64,000 bases of DNA from Margaritifera margaritifera (taxonomy: Eukaryota; Mollusca; Bivalvia; Unionida; Margaritiferidae), in contig JAQPZY010001405.1 of the NCBI GenBank assembly GCA_029931535.1, positions 2,007,001-2,071,000 of the forward strand, given 5' to 3'. The notes under the pieces were generated by a model. It worked only from the letters and a program-made list of their open reading frames with translations, was not told where the DNA came from and did not search any database. The position numbers were made by a program, and so were the translations under genes. Of this stretch, positions 1 to 10,189 are shown one piece after another. The first letter of the stretch is position 1; each line of letters opens with the position of its first letter.

Positions 1-990
1 CAATTTTAAAGTGACTGTGCATGGAAGAGAAATTTTAATGCAATTTTAGTAGAATTTTACTGCATAAATAATGCAGCTATACTGCTTATCTAGAGCTCTG
101 GATATCTACAAGAATGAAGTAGTCCATAAAAATCACAGCCCTTTACATGTACATCGTCATTGCTTTTTTACCAGTAACAAGTACTATTATCAAAACTGTA
201 CCTATACTTGTATCATATTTCTTGTTTGTACTTTTCCTTTGTAACCACTTGCACCAGCATCCAGATTTATGCTGTTATTGCTTTGCATCAATGCTGAAGT
301 GGCACACTGACACGCCGGTGCAATACTAAAGTACTGTCTCATATCTGTGTTGGCGGGGTATTTAAGCTTTTTGTTGCAACAGTTTCAATTGGCAAAGAAT
401 GTGTCAATTGCAGAATGATGCAAAATTAAGTTGTTACATGTGTTGATTTGGTAAGGTTTCTATGTTTGCATGCAGATTTAGGAGTCCATGTTACATCAGT
501 CTACATTGCTTTCAGAAATTTCAAAAAGTCTTGTATTGCATGATTCTTAGTGGGATTCAATTCACATGATCTGCATTAAGGGAATTTTGACAATAACTTT
601 AACTGCGAGACATTAGGCATACAAGATTTGCTTTAATCGGATATGCTTATATTTAAGTTTAGTAGACATGTAAGGGAGGTAACTTGTGATGATACTAACC
701 TGTTCAGTCTGGCATACAACTAAGTCTAAATAAATGTACCTATGATCACTTGAACATGAAAAGTAGGTCACTGTCTCCTCCTCTTGACAGCAATAAGTAG
801 TCTTACTAAAGCAAAATCACCTGCTCAACAATTAAAAGAATATTCTTGGCTTAAATAGATTACCTGACCTATTTCTAATGCCCCATGCCACTTGATTTTT
901 TTTGTTTCTTTGTTTCCTGACCACACAATGAATTATATATAGTGGAACCTTCAAGCTTTTTGGAAAGCTACATGTAGTGCTTGTATTTTT
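1..990. other. AT-rich sequence without a recognised gene
   Basis: I see no gene. The only structure noted is that bases 11-35 (GTGACTGTGCATGGAAGAG and neighbours) recur almost unchanged at 1549-1573 inside the spacer of a fold-back locus. The left edge may therefore hold a fragment of the same repeat. Confidence 0.5.
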
Positions 991-1372
991 AGCTCACCTG
1001 GCTGTAAGGCCAAGTTAGCTTATGGAATGGCTATGTGTCTGTCATGTGTTGTCTGTTGTCAGTCATCTGTCCATCAACAACCTTTTTGAAAGGTTGTTAC
1101 CACTCTGGAATCCATATATCTTATTATATTTCAATAAAATTTGCATTGTGGTATAAAATTAAACTTTCTGACAGATTTGATAATCAGCAAGAACCATGCA
1201 TATTAATGAGGTGATCTTGCATCTGATTGGTGGAGCACTTTACCACTCTGGAGGCCATATTTCTCTGATTTTGATCAGACTTGGAATATAGACTTGTATG
1301 ATTAAGATTTTGCACAAGTTCAATAATTAGTGAGATCCAAACGTAATACAAGTAATGAGGTGATCTAAAATA
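991..1372 (+). repeat. Mollusc-type dispersed repeat (AGCTCACCTGG family)
   Basis: The block opens with AGCTCACCTGG, TGTAAGGCC and AGTTAGCTTATGG, then a run rich in GTCTGT/GTCATC. This is the layout of a very abundant family in bivalve and gastropod genomes (recalled, not searched). Inside are two diverged units of about 150 bp, each starting near TTACCACTCTGGA and ending near AATGAGGTGATCT. There is no coding potential. Confidence 0.6.
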
Positions 1373-1416
1373 GGTGAAATCAACATGACATAGTTTGTGT
1401 TTTTATATTATTACAT

Positions 1417-1751
1417 AAGGTCTCATCATTGCAAGTCTTGGCGATAATCTGCTATGCTCCTTTATCACCCATGGCTGCCTGTGCTGTGTACACGTAAACA
1501 AAATTATGTGATCAACAACACAATGAAAGTGCCCATTTTATTGATTGACAAGTGACTGTGCATGGAAGAGAAACTTTGTGAAAGGTCATGTTGGGTCACA
1601 TTGGCGAGAAAAATTTACTCACATTCGCGGTGATTGGTTTAGCAGGTTTATGCATATTAATGAGAAATGAGGAAATCTCTGCATAGGTTGCCATGGGTGA
1701 TAAAGGAGTGCAGCAGATTATTGCTCGTGACTTGCAGTGATGCATAGGTCT
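1417..1751. repeat. Fold-back (inverted repeat) locus, arms about 65 bp
   Basis: The left arm (about 1417-1483) contains ATAATCTGCT, CTCCTTTATCACCCATGG. The right arm (about 1684-1751) is its reverse complement with a few mismatches and contains CCATGGGTGATAAAGGAG, AGCAGATTAT. The spacer is about 200 bp and holds the segment shared with the left edge of the window. It looks like a non-autonomous fold-back element; no terminal duplication was identified. Confidence 0.6.
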
Positions 1752-1904
1752 TAGTGAAATCATCAACTGTTAGGCTATGTAAACCTGGTGAGAGATGTCA
1801 GTTCTACTTGAGCCTCTTGTTTCTTATTGTTCAGGGTCCTTGCTGGATTCCAAATTTGGGGGTAATATGATTTCTTTTCCCAGCCAAAATAGGGCCAAGT
1901 GAGG

Positions 1905-2645
1905 CGAAATAGGAAGAAGTGAATGTAGAGTGGTCCTCCCCCCCATGATGGTAGACAGCCACCAGTGAATAGTACCAATCATATTTAAGAGGAGAAAGTC
2001 CTAAGCTATAATGCTTCTCATAGATTAGCCATGGTGGCTCAGTGGTTAGTGTGTTAGGTTTGTAATTGAAAGGGTATGGGTTTGTATCCTACTGTAAGAT
2101 CAGCCCAGGCCAGCTAATATGGTGTGTCCTTGGCCAAGGCACTTAACTCCAATTGCCTTGGCACTGGATAACCTACTTGTGTTGCTGTGCTGTTAAACAC
2201 CAAATAAAACCAATCTGAGTTTGTAAATAATTCTACTATTGGGGGTGGGGGAGATGTCAGCTTGAGAAAAGGCAAAGTCAGTTTCAATATTTCTGTGTAT
2301 TTGGATGAAATGACAAGCACTGGGGTGACTATTTCTCATGAATTTCCCCCTAGTGAGACAGTGTTACAGTAAGGTAGTGCTTTTTATGGAATACCCAATA
2401 TTTTATGTTTGTATTTGCATCTAAAAGATGTTTTTTGAAATAAATCAGGTTTAACTAATGTTCTTAATCAAGATAAAGAGTAAACACATCCCCTGTTATT
2501 AATCATTACAGATTATAGCACAATTATTTACAAACTCAGATAAGTTTTGACAAGCATTGTAGTTGTTAATTCCTCCTCAAACATAGGATGGGTACTTTTC
2601 ACTGCTGGTTGTCTGCCGTCATGGGGGGAAGAGTTGACAGTGAAG
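1905..2645. repeat. Fold-back locus, left arm split by a SINE
   Basis: Segment 1908-2027 plus 2212-2235 pairs, in reverse complement, with 2518-2643. Matching landmarks are CCCCCATGATGG versus CCGTCATGGGGGG, TAATGCTT versus AAGCATTG, and TGAGTTTGTAAATAATT versus AATTATTTACAAACTCA. The left arm is interrupted exactly by the SINE at 2028-2211, so the inverted repeat predates that insertion. The spacer is about 280 bp. No protein is implied. Confidence 0.6.
2028..2211 (+). mobile_element. tRNA-derived SINE, tail type 1a
   Basis: The head reads GCCATGGTGGCTCAGTGG with a degraded B box. The body includes TGTCCTTGGCCAAGGCACTT. The tail TGTTAAACACCAAATAAAACC is typical of this window's type 1a SINEs. 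It interrupts the left arm of the fold-back at 1905-2645. Confidence 0.7.
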
Positions 2646-2839
2646 AATACATTGAAACAGCTGTTTCTTGTTTTGCAATTTGTAATGTTTCTGTTTATCT
2701 TGTTAAATTTTGGATATCTTGCATATAAATCTTCATCAGTTTGAAGCTTATGGCAGAGTTAAGAATTATTACATAGTATTATTTTTGATATATATCTGAG
2801 CCTTACGATATATTTTCTTCATCCTGCTTCTGGCCATTA

Positions 2840-2990
2840 TTTTCAGCTTCATCCTCCTCCTCCATGTCATCATCATATAATCATTTTCATGATAATGTTG
2901 ATTGTTATTATATTGTCCACTTTTTCATCATCATCAACATTATCATCATTATCATTATCCGCACCCCCACCCCCACCATCATTATCATTT
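2840..2990. repeat. CAT/ATC-rich low-complexity tract
   Basis: The segment is dominated by CAT, ATC and TTATC trinucleotides with a CACCCCCAC stretch near 2962-2978. It is an imperfect microsatellite. Confidence 0.7.
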
Positions 2991-3200
2991 AATTTTTTTA
3001 AATAAAAAGCAAGCAAAATTTTTTAAGGATCTTTTATATTTCATGGATAAAATTATTTGCAGCAAATTGTTCCACTGTTAAACCTCATTTCAAAAAGAGT
3101 GTTTTCCAAGTCTTTGATTTCAGTTAGGATTTTTAATACATCCCATTTCCAGATCCCGCATTCTCCAAATGTTTAAGAAAGAAATTCAGGCTTGGACTTG

Positions 3201-3361
3201 GACTTTGAAAATATTGACATTCTGACTTTGGATGTGTTGATATTCGGACTTTGGATGTGTTGATATTCTGACTTTGGATGGGTTGATATTCTGACTTTGG
3301 ATGTGTTGATATTCTGACTTTGGATGGGTTGATATTCTGACTTTGGATGTGTTGATATTCT
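3201..3361. repeat. 23-bp tandem repeat, 7 units
   Basis: The unit is GACTTTGGATGTGTTGAT plus ATTCT. The first unit is diverged. Units 4 and 6 carry GGGTTG where units 3, 5 and 7 carry TGTTG, so the last five units alternate and suggest amplification of a 46-bp dimer. Confidence 0.85.
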
Positions 3362-3534
3362 AATCTGAGTTTTGAATTTTCAAGAGTTTCTTAACTTTAG
3401 TTCCTCTACTTGTATGTTGAATTTCAATAATGCAAATTTTCTCAAAGACCCATTTTACAATTTTGGGGTTGTGACCTTGAGCTTGAGTTTCTTGCTCAAA
3501 GAATTTTGATAATAGTGTTTGATCTTTTGATTGG

Positions 3535-3712
3535 ATAGGTTGCTTAGTTGGTTAATTGGTTTTTAATGGCACTTTAAGTTTATTATTGGTTACCGTATAT
3601 CATGCTGAGGATATGGGAGCTAAGTGTCTTTCCCAAGGACTCACTGAGGCAGCCAACCCTGCAACCCCTGGATTACAAGTCCAAAGTGTTGTCAACTGAT
3701 CTACTGTAGCTT
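3535..3712 (-). mobile_element. tRNA-derived SINE, tail type 1b
   Basis: Read on the minus strand it has a tRNA-like head ending GGACTTGTAATCCAGGGG, a body with GTCCTTGGGAAAGACACTTA and a tail with GTGCCATTAAAAACCAATT. It lies next to the SINE at 3728-3930 in the same orientation; both blocks end in CTTTCATAG. Confidence 0.7.
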
Positions 3713-3727
3713 TCTTTCATAGGATAG

Positions 3728-3930
3728 GATAGTATAGGTTGGTTGGTTGGTTGGTTTTTAAATGCACTTTCAGTACATTAGTAGTTATATCATACCATGG
3801 AAATGAAAGTTAGGTGCCTTTTCCAAAGACACACTGAAGCATCCAATCCAGGCTTGCCTGGCTAGGTGTCGAACCTGCGAGACCCAGATTGCAGGTCCAC
3901 TGCACTACCGACTGAGCTACCATGGCTCCC
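3728..3930 (-). mobile_element. tRNA-derived SINE, tail type 1b, well-preserved head
   Basis: On the minus strand the head reads GCCATGGTAGCTCAGTCGGT and contains a near-consensus pol III B box, GGTTCGACACC. The 3' tail is (AACC)n, seen here as TTGGTTGGTTGGTTGG at 3738-3757. CTTTCATAG on both sides may be its target-site duplication. Confidence 0.75.
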
Positions 3931-4067
3931 TTTCATAGTATAGGACAGTAGACTTAACTGAATGTTCTCAAAACAAAAGAGTCAGTTTTGTCCTGAGTAT
4001 GGTGAATTTTTTAAATTGTTGTGCGTATCAGTGTTATTGCTTTTGCAAAAAATGACATTTTTATCTG

Positions 4068-4335
4068 TACTTAACTTATATACCCACATACAAGTCTGGA
4101 CCAACTGCAAACACCATAGACTCTGATCTGCCATCACATAATGCACTTGCTGATCAGGATCTCTGTTGTTTGTTCTATTGATTAGACAAAAACAAATGCA
4201 TAGACCCAGATAATGCACCAGCTGATCTAGGTCTTTGCAGTTGGCAGATCTGGGTCTGTACAGTTTGCAGCTGGCATATCTGGGTCTGTGCAATTTTGCA
4301 GTTGGATCTGACTTGTACATTAGTATATATGGTAA
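4068..4335 (-). mobile_element. Double-hairpin MITE copy 1 (diverged)
   Basis: It begins with a decayed terminus and ends TATATATGGTA. Hairpin B (CATAGACTCTGATCTGCC / GATCAGGATCTCTGTTG) comes before hairpin A, so by the convention used here it is on the minus strand. The A region is expanded, with three partial repeats of GCATATCTGGGTCTGTGCA type. The open frame across it is an artefact of the palindromes. Confidence 0.75.
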
Positions 4336-5754
4336 TTCTTTGATTGTCTCTGATACCGAAAGGGATCCTATTGTTGTCACGAATGGATCATTGTTTATTT
4401 GATTTAAATTTGTGGTTTGTAGAAACCACAAAATCCACAAAAATTGATACCCCATGTTTAAATGTGTTTTAGATCAGTTAATCACCCACAATGGAAATGT
4501 GATATGGTGATAACTTCCAACATTTTCGAATGATATGTGAACTGGAGTTGTTCTTGCTCAAGCCTATTCCATCTTTGCCTTATTATTTTCTATTAATGTT
4601 AAAAATCGGGTTAATGTTCCACCAATCTCCTTTTTGTGTCATAACTGCTGCTGTCATTATAATCTGGGTGGAGGACAAGTACTGTAGTTGTTTACCTTTA
4701 AGTTGGATTTGATGTTATACAATGGGTCCCTACAAGAAAATTATCCAGTTTTGACCTACTTAATTTGAGCAAAACAAGAGGTCATTGATCAAAGGTCAGT
4801 TTTGGTCATGATTTACAAATACTGATCATCTTTCAGTTTCTGGGTAAATAAAGTCAAACGTCACAGCCCTCAGATGCCACTTAGAATAAGGAAATCCTAG
4901 TTAGACAAGCACGACCAGTTGACCAGCTTAATTAAGCAGGTTATCACGATTTAAAAGTCAGCGGAACTAACTTCTTTAGAAATCATCTTTTTTTCACATC
5001 CATATTGGTGTGTGCTATTGTGACACGACCAAGACTGATGCTATTGTTATTCACAGAGCATTATGCTGGTAATACTGGCCAAGTCAAATATGTACGAATT
5101 TCAAAAAGTATTAGTTATTACTTAGAAAACTATTAGAAAAGGACCTAATTTATAACACACCATCAAAACCAATGTGACTTAATTGTCTTTTTTCCATTGA
5201 GCTTCATACAACTTTGTACCAGTATCAAGAAAGTAAAAAAAAAAAAAAAATGGTATACTAACTGCTTATGATAAGAAGAACAAAAAGTCACACAGATTCA
5301 TGGAAAGTTGCATGCCTGTTTTAGTGTAAACAAGGCATATTACACAAGTTCATACAGTGTGTAAAATGTTTATGAAATAATTACAAGGCTGGAAAAAAAT
5401 TCCATACAGCCGCTCGTATTTATGAGTGGTGACTGAACTAATGAAGAAGGCGAGTCCCTTTTTAAAGATGTTCATCTGATTGGACAAGTAGAAATCTAAG
5501 GAGATTCAGTATTATGTACAGTGTAGGATAATTAAGACGGATGCAAGAAAAGTGCCTTGCATGACAGGTAGACAAGTAAAAAAATGTATTGTCCTGATTT
5601 ATTAATAAGTGATATGTATCAACCAATAATTGTATTGTTAATATGTGTATCATATTCATGGGGTAAAGGTGATAAAATAAACAAACGTAAACAAAACAAA
5701 AATAATGTATCTGAAAGAAATGAATTTGTTACAAAGTCAGGTAAAATATTGTGT
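4336..5754. other. No recognised feature
   Basis: AT-rich sequence with a short poly-A run at 5235-5250. I see no gene, no tandem array and no repeat shared with the rest of the window. Confidence 0.45.
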
Positions 5755-5952
5755 ACAAAATCATATACTTGCCTTGTAAGTTGGATCCATCTGCAACCTG
5801 CATAGGCAGATCTGGGTCTATGCAGTTTGTTAAGATTAATCAGTGGAACAAAACAACATAGACCCTGATCTGCCAGCACATTATGCACTTGCAGATCAGG
5901 GTCTATGTTGTTTGTAGTTGGACCTGACTTGTACACATGTGTATCTGGTAAT
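5755..5952 (+). mobile_element. Double-hairpin MITE copy 2 (hairpin A truncated)
   Basis: Hairpin A has lost most of its left arm: CCTGCATAGGCAGATCTGGG joins the start of the arm directly to the return arm. Hairpin B is intact (CATAGACCCTGATCTGCC / GGTCTATGTTG). The loss of one arm is what replication slippage on a hairpin would give. Confidence 0.8.
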
Positions 5953-6088
5953 TGGTAACAACACAGGACAGTATTGATTAGTTGTAAGTATCTGGTAATT
6001 GGTAACAACACAAGACAGTATTGATTAGTTGTAAGTATCTGGTAATTGGTAACAACACAAGACAGTATTGATTAGTTGTAAGTATCTG
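5941..6088. repeat. 47-bp tandem repeat, 3.2 units
   Basis: Units starting GTATCTGGTAATTGGTAACA begin at 5941, 5988 and 6035, with 7 bases of a fourth. They differ by one base (CAGGACAG/CAAGACAG). The first unit starts within the right terminus of MITE copy 2, so the array grew from the MITE-flank junction. Confidence 0.85.
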
Positions 6089-6690
6089 AAGAATACAGTG
6101 ATCAAAGTTCAGGTATATCTAATTGTTAAAGATAAATTGTATCTACTTGCCTCACCATAAAACTAGTTTAAAAACTTTCAGATGAAATACATAAATATTG
6201 ATTAACTGTTAAATCAACAAAAGTTGTTAAGTGTAATTATATGATATTAATGGCAAATAGTCTTAGAAATTAAAGACACTATTGATGTAAACTTATTTTG
6301 CTGTTTGCTTAAGAAGGGTAAGTTATTTTCACAATCATGATATACAAAAGGTCTTCAATTGCTACAGTTTTATTTTAAGTAACGTGTAAACTTTTTCGTA
6401 AACTTGTTTGTTCCCATGTAATTAGATTGTATTCTGATATGTTTCATAAAATAATGAATAGAGCAGTTTAAAAATACATTAGTTGCTCAAAAACAAGTCA
6501 GTAAGAAAACAAACTAACAAAAAAGTATGTACTTATGATGCCTGTTATTGGCTAAATAATTGTTCCACACTTTTGTAACAAAGTCTGGCTTGCTGTTTCA
6601 TTGATAACAGTGGCCTACAATATAAAATAATTTTCTCATTTACATTGAGAAAATGATTTTTACATTTTTTTTATTTACTGTATATAGCAG
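6089..6690. other. No recognised feature
   Basis: AT-rich sequence with no open frame of interest and no repeat seen elsewhere in the window. Confidence 0.4.
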
Positions 6691-6882
6691 AAGCCATGGT
6701 AGCTCTATTGGTACAGTGTCAGACTTGTAATCCAAGGGTTGTGGGTTTAATACTTGCCCAGGCAAGCCTAGTTTGGCTGCCTCGGAGCATTTATGGGGAA
6801 CGCACCTAGCTCCCAGTCCTCGGCATGATATAGTAAAAAATATGTTAAAAATGTATTTTTTTAAAAAAACAATCAACCAACT
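6691..6882 (+). mobile_element. tRNA-derived SINE, tail type 1b
   Basis: The head is GCCATGGTAGCTCTATTGG, followed by ACTTGTAATCCAAGGGTTGTG. The body includes GCACCTAGCTCCCAGTCCTC and GGCATGATATAGT. The A-rich tail ends in AATCAACCAAC. Confidence 0.75.
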
Positions 6883-7572
6883 GCTGTTGGTAGTGGCGAG
6901 TTAACTCCTGGAAATTTGTGAGTGAGTGTATATGGTATTCAAGCTGCCATTTTCATTAAGAAAGACCACTCCCCCAGAATATACTCTGCTGGCAGTGCCA
7001 TGCAAAATTTTAATTAGTGCTGGGAGTAGATTTGATGATGGGCCCACTTGACCCTCTTGAAGGGGTCAATATTACTAGGGTTACTGATTTCTAGGGCTGA
7101 TACTGAGGTCTCCATTCATAATTATTGCCCTTAATGCATATTCCATCTAGATGCCAAAGGGCCAATTCATCTGGCGGAATTTGAATTTCAAGATAGGAAT
7201 ATTTAGGCACTGTATTTTCATTGGAGATGAAAGTCTATTACTGTGTTACCTGGACATGGGTTGGGACAGCCTGGAATCATTGTTGAAAATCCAACAAAAG
7301 ACATACATACTGCTGTTGTCTTGCATGAAAATGCAAGGCAAAGATGCTCAAAAAGTGCTGACTTGGCACTTTAGTAGTAAAAGGGACAAGTTTTTTCATG
7401 AAGCCTGTGCACATGTTCTTTATAAAAAATGTCTAAAATTGTTATGTTTCTAGGTATGCAAGTAAACCATTACTTGCTTAAATCTTGCCTTCAAAATTGG
7501 TTCTATTAATGACAGACCAAACAAAGATTTTAGCCACATTATTCTATCCTTTAAGAACAAAACACCGTAATG
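6883..7572. other. No recognised feature
   Basis: Single-copy-looking sequence. A 100-codon open frame at 7151-7453 has no recognisable motif and no convincing splice context; I treat it as chance. Confidence 0.4.
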
Positions 7573-7788
7573 GATTGATTGATTGATTGATTGATTGGTT
7601 GGTTGGTATTGTATGGCACATCAACACCTGAAAGGTTATCTCACACTAAGACAAAAGGAGTAAAGTGTCTTGCAAAGAGACACTCTACGGCGGTCAACCC
7701 AGCCTGAACTGGACAGGATTTGAACCTGCAACCTTCTGGTCACAAGTCTGGCACAGTAACCACTGAGCCACTGTGGCTTGCCAATCTC
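7573..7788 (-). mobile_element. tRNA-derived SINE, tail type 1a
   Basis: On the minus strand the head contains GCCACAGTGGCTCAGTGG and the B-box-like GGTTCAAATCC. The tail is (AACC/AATC)n, visible here as GATTGATTGATTGATTGG and GGTTGGTTGG. Confidence 0.75.
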
Positions 7789-9286
7789 AAGTAAAATAAA
7801 TGAGACCAAACTTTCTCTTTGTTGATTGAAATGTACTTTAAATGATTTATTCTCGCTTGCTAACATGTTTGAAGGGTGGGGGGTGGGGTCAGCATAATAT
7901 ATATCTTGTGTAAAATAATTGGGTATAGCCATATCTACAAATCATTCTAGTAATGACTACTGTTATATGCAAGAATAATAACAAGTTTCTGATTTCTAAT
8001 TTTGTACAATCTACTGCCTCTCCTTAAAATACTGTAATGTCTCTAATTATTCATACACCATCAATACTTAAAAGTACTTTTTGACATCTAATTTTGAGCG
8101 CAGAAAATTCTCTTTTAACAAATTTGCAAATTATGGGTGCTGTCAGAAAATGATACACCATTTTCCAGCTCTGGAGGGACCTAAGAGGCAAAACCTTTAT
8201 TTATGAATGGCAAAACTTTGGTAAAACCACTATCATGGCAGGGGCAGATTCATAATTCTACACGGGTTGGAGGGGGGGGGGGGGGGGCATCATTTTAGCT
8301 TAACATGGTAAACTATCTCTATTTGTCACTGAAAGTTTAATATTTTAACTGGAAATTAGGTGCTCCATTGAGCCTCCTGAATCCCCCTCTGGATCCACCA
8401 CTGTATGGTACACTACAATTAATGTTTGCTGACCCCCTCCCCCTCCTAGGTGTATATGTAAGGCTGTTAACACAGCAGATAAACACAGAGTGCCTCCTGT
8501 CCAAACAAATGGGCTACTTTAAGTCTGTAGCTTGATGCCTGGGGTGAAGTTTGTGTGAAAAGATGGATAGAAACCAGATATGGCTGTCACGATGATCCAG
8601 CTCTGGATGATTTTTGATTTTGTTCATTTGTTGTCTTAATTTTATTTAGAATTCTGAGGTCAGAACTAGTTATAAGCATACAAGCTGACCAGATTTGTCC
8701 ATCAATCACAGGATTTTAGTTGACTTTTCTGATTGCAACTGGTGGCAAAAGTGGCATTTTGTTGATTATGGCAGAAAACTTGGAACGTCATTGACCAAAA
8801 TGATGTTTTTGGTCAGATTATGTTTTACTTGCCATTGAAGTACAGAAATAATAACATTTTTATGTCTGAGGACTACCAGTAAAATGTTTTTTGTACAACA
8901 GCACTGTAAAATTGGTTATTCAAAGATTTAAGACATAGTCAACACTATAATTGTAACACTTGTTGAACATTTAATATCATAACTCACGGTATTCATCTTT
9001 CATGAACATCTGGGCATTTCAATCTTGAAAATGACTTGAACATGTACTCGTGTTCAGTATGTGAACACTTACAATTTCATGGCAATTTAACAAATTGTGA
9101 ACATTAAAAACATGTTACAGAAAACCTCTGGTAAGGATCTGATCTCTACATTATAAGGCAGTCGCACTATAAGGTGGTTTACTCCATGGCTCGTTTGGAC
9201 AGCATTGGAGTACTGTATCATCTACAGTGTATGAGTGACCTATTGTACATTATATCTGATATTCACTATCACTGACTCATTTTCAG
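7789..9286. other. Mostly unrecognised sequence with one G-tract element
   Basis: Around 8232-8405 a G16 tract (about 8271-8287) is followed by sequence ending GAATCCCCCTCTGGATCCACCACTG. That end resembles the 'gtggcggatccag' terminus of dispersed elements in many animal genomes, and a weak inverted match (GGGGCAGATTCA) lies on the left. The remainder has no identified feature. Confidence 0.4.
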
Positions 9287-9454
9287 AGGCTGCTTACATC
9301 AGACAGTTCAGTTATTTATCCTGAAATGTTGATTGTTGTTGCAATTTCTACAAGTATGTACAGTACATGTGTACAAGTCCTACAAATAAAACTTTATTCC
9401 ACTTTCCCCACCGCTTCCCAAACAAGCAGATTTGGGAGAAATCAAAATTTAATA

Positions 9455-9754
9455 CTAGAGCTTAGAACACAGAAATGATTGAATATGGCACAACACATAT
9501 ACAATCAAAAGGTTATATTGGCTTGCAAATAAGCTAATTAGATCGTTTGTCCCTAGATGTTTATAGATTTTGCCGTGGTTGAAAATATGTTTCCACTGAT
9601 TCATAGATTTCCCACCTGCAGTAATATTCATCCTGAAAAGTAGGTTCCCACTTCGAGAGAAATGCATGCTTGGATACAATTGTGTGTCCCTTGAGTATCC
9701 AACATTCAATTTATGAACATCTTTTCTGATGTTAAATAGAACACTTTTTTTCAC
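9455..9754 (-). CDS. Unassigned 99-codon open frame (doubtful)
   Basis: I do not recognise this protein. The frame runs 99 codons without a stop on the minus strand in AT-rich DNA. It has a fairly balanced composition through its middle (charged and aromatic residues mixed; for example residues 24-50 include RDTQLYPSMHFSRSG). Plausible splice acceptors (ACATCAG, TTTTCAG, ACTGCAG) lie inside it, so if anything is real it is probably an exon rather than a whole gene. There is no signal peptide or membrane segment apart from a hydrophobic last 20 residues. It may equally be chance or a decayed transposon fragment. Confidence 0.15.
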   Translation of the reverse strand: MKKSVLFNIRKDVHKLNVGYSRDTQLYPSMHFSRSGNLLFRMNITAGGKSMNQWKHIFNHGKIYKHLGTNDLISLFASQYNLLIVYVLCHIQSFLCSKL

Positions 9755-10189
9755 TTCCCGTAATTATTTGAGATTATTTTAATTTCTTGCTGCATTACAA
9801 CACACTTGTGTACCAAAAAGAATTACTAAAATATTTTTTACTTAGATTCAAACAAAAAAATGATAATGTCCTCTGGCCTGCAATATGCAATATGCAATAT
9901 GGAAAGTTCTCCGCAACATCAATTGATCAGTGTTTTTAATATTTTTAGTGTATGAGGCAGATATGTTTGTCATTAAAACTTGAAGCATTCATATTTAATT
10001 TTCTCACTTAACACAAAAGGTTGAACACTAGTGTAAATGGCATACAAATGAGACGAATGCAGAAGTTTAAAATTTGAATACTACGTGTCACTCAACTTGA
10101 CCTTATTACGACACATCTAGTGTCTTCTTTATTTCTAGTGTAAATTTGTCTGAACACCAAGACAATCATCATAACTGAGTCAACACAGT
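9755..10189. other. No recognised feature
   Basis: AT-rich sequence; GCAATATGCAATATGCAATATG at about 9883-9902 is a short 7-bp tandem. Nothing else is supported. Confidence 0.4.

Noticed and set aside
3982..6011. Frames of 130-157 codons on the minus strand.
   Set aside because: They cross double-hairpin MITE copies 1 and 2, and the translation repeats the palindrome in both directions.
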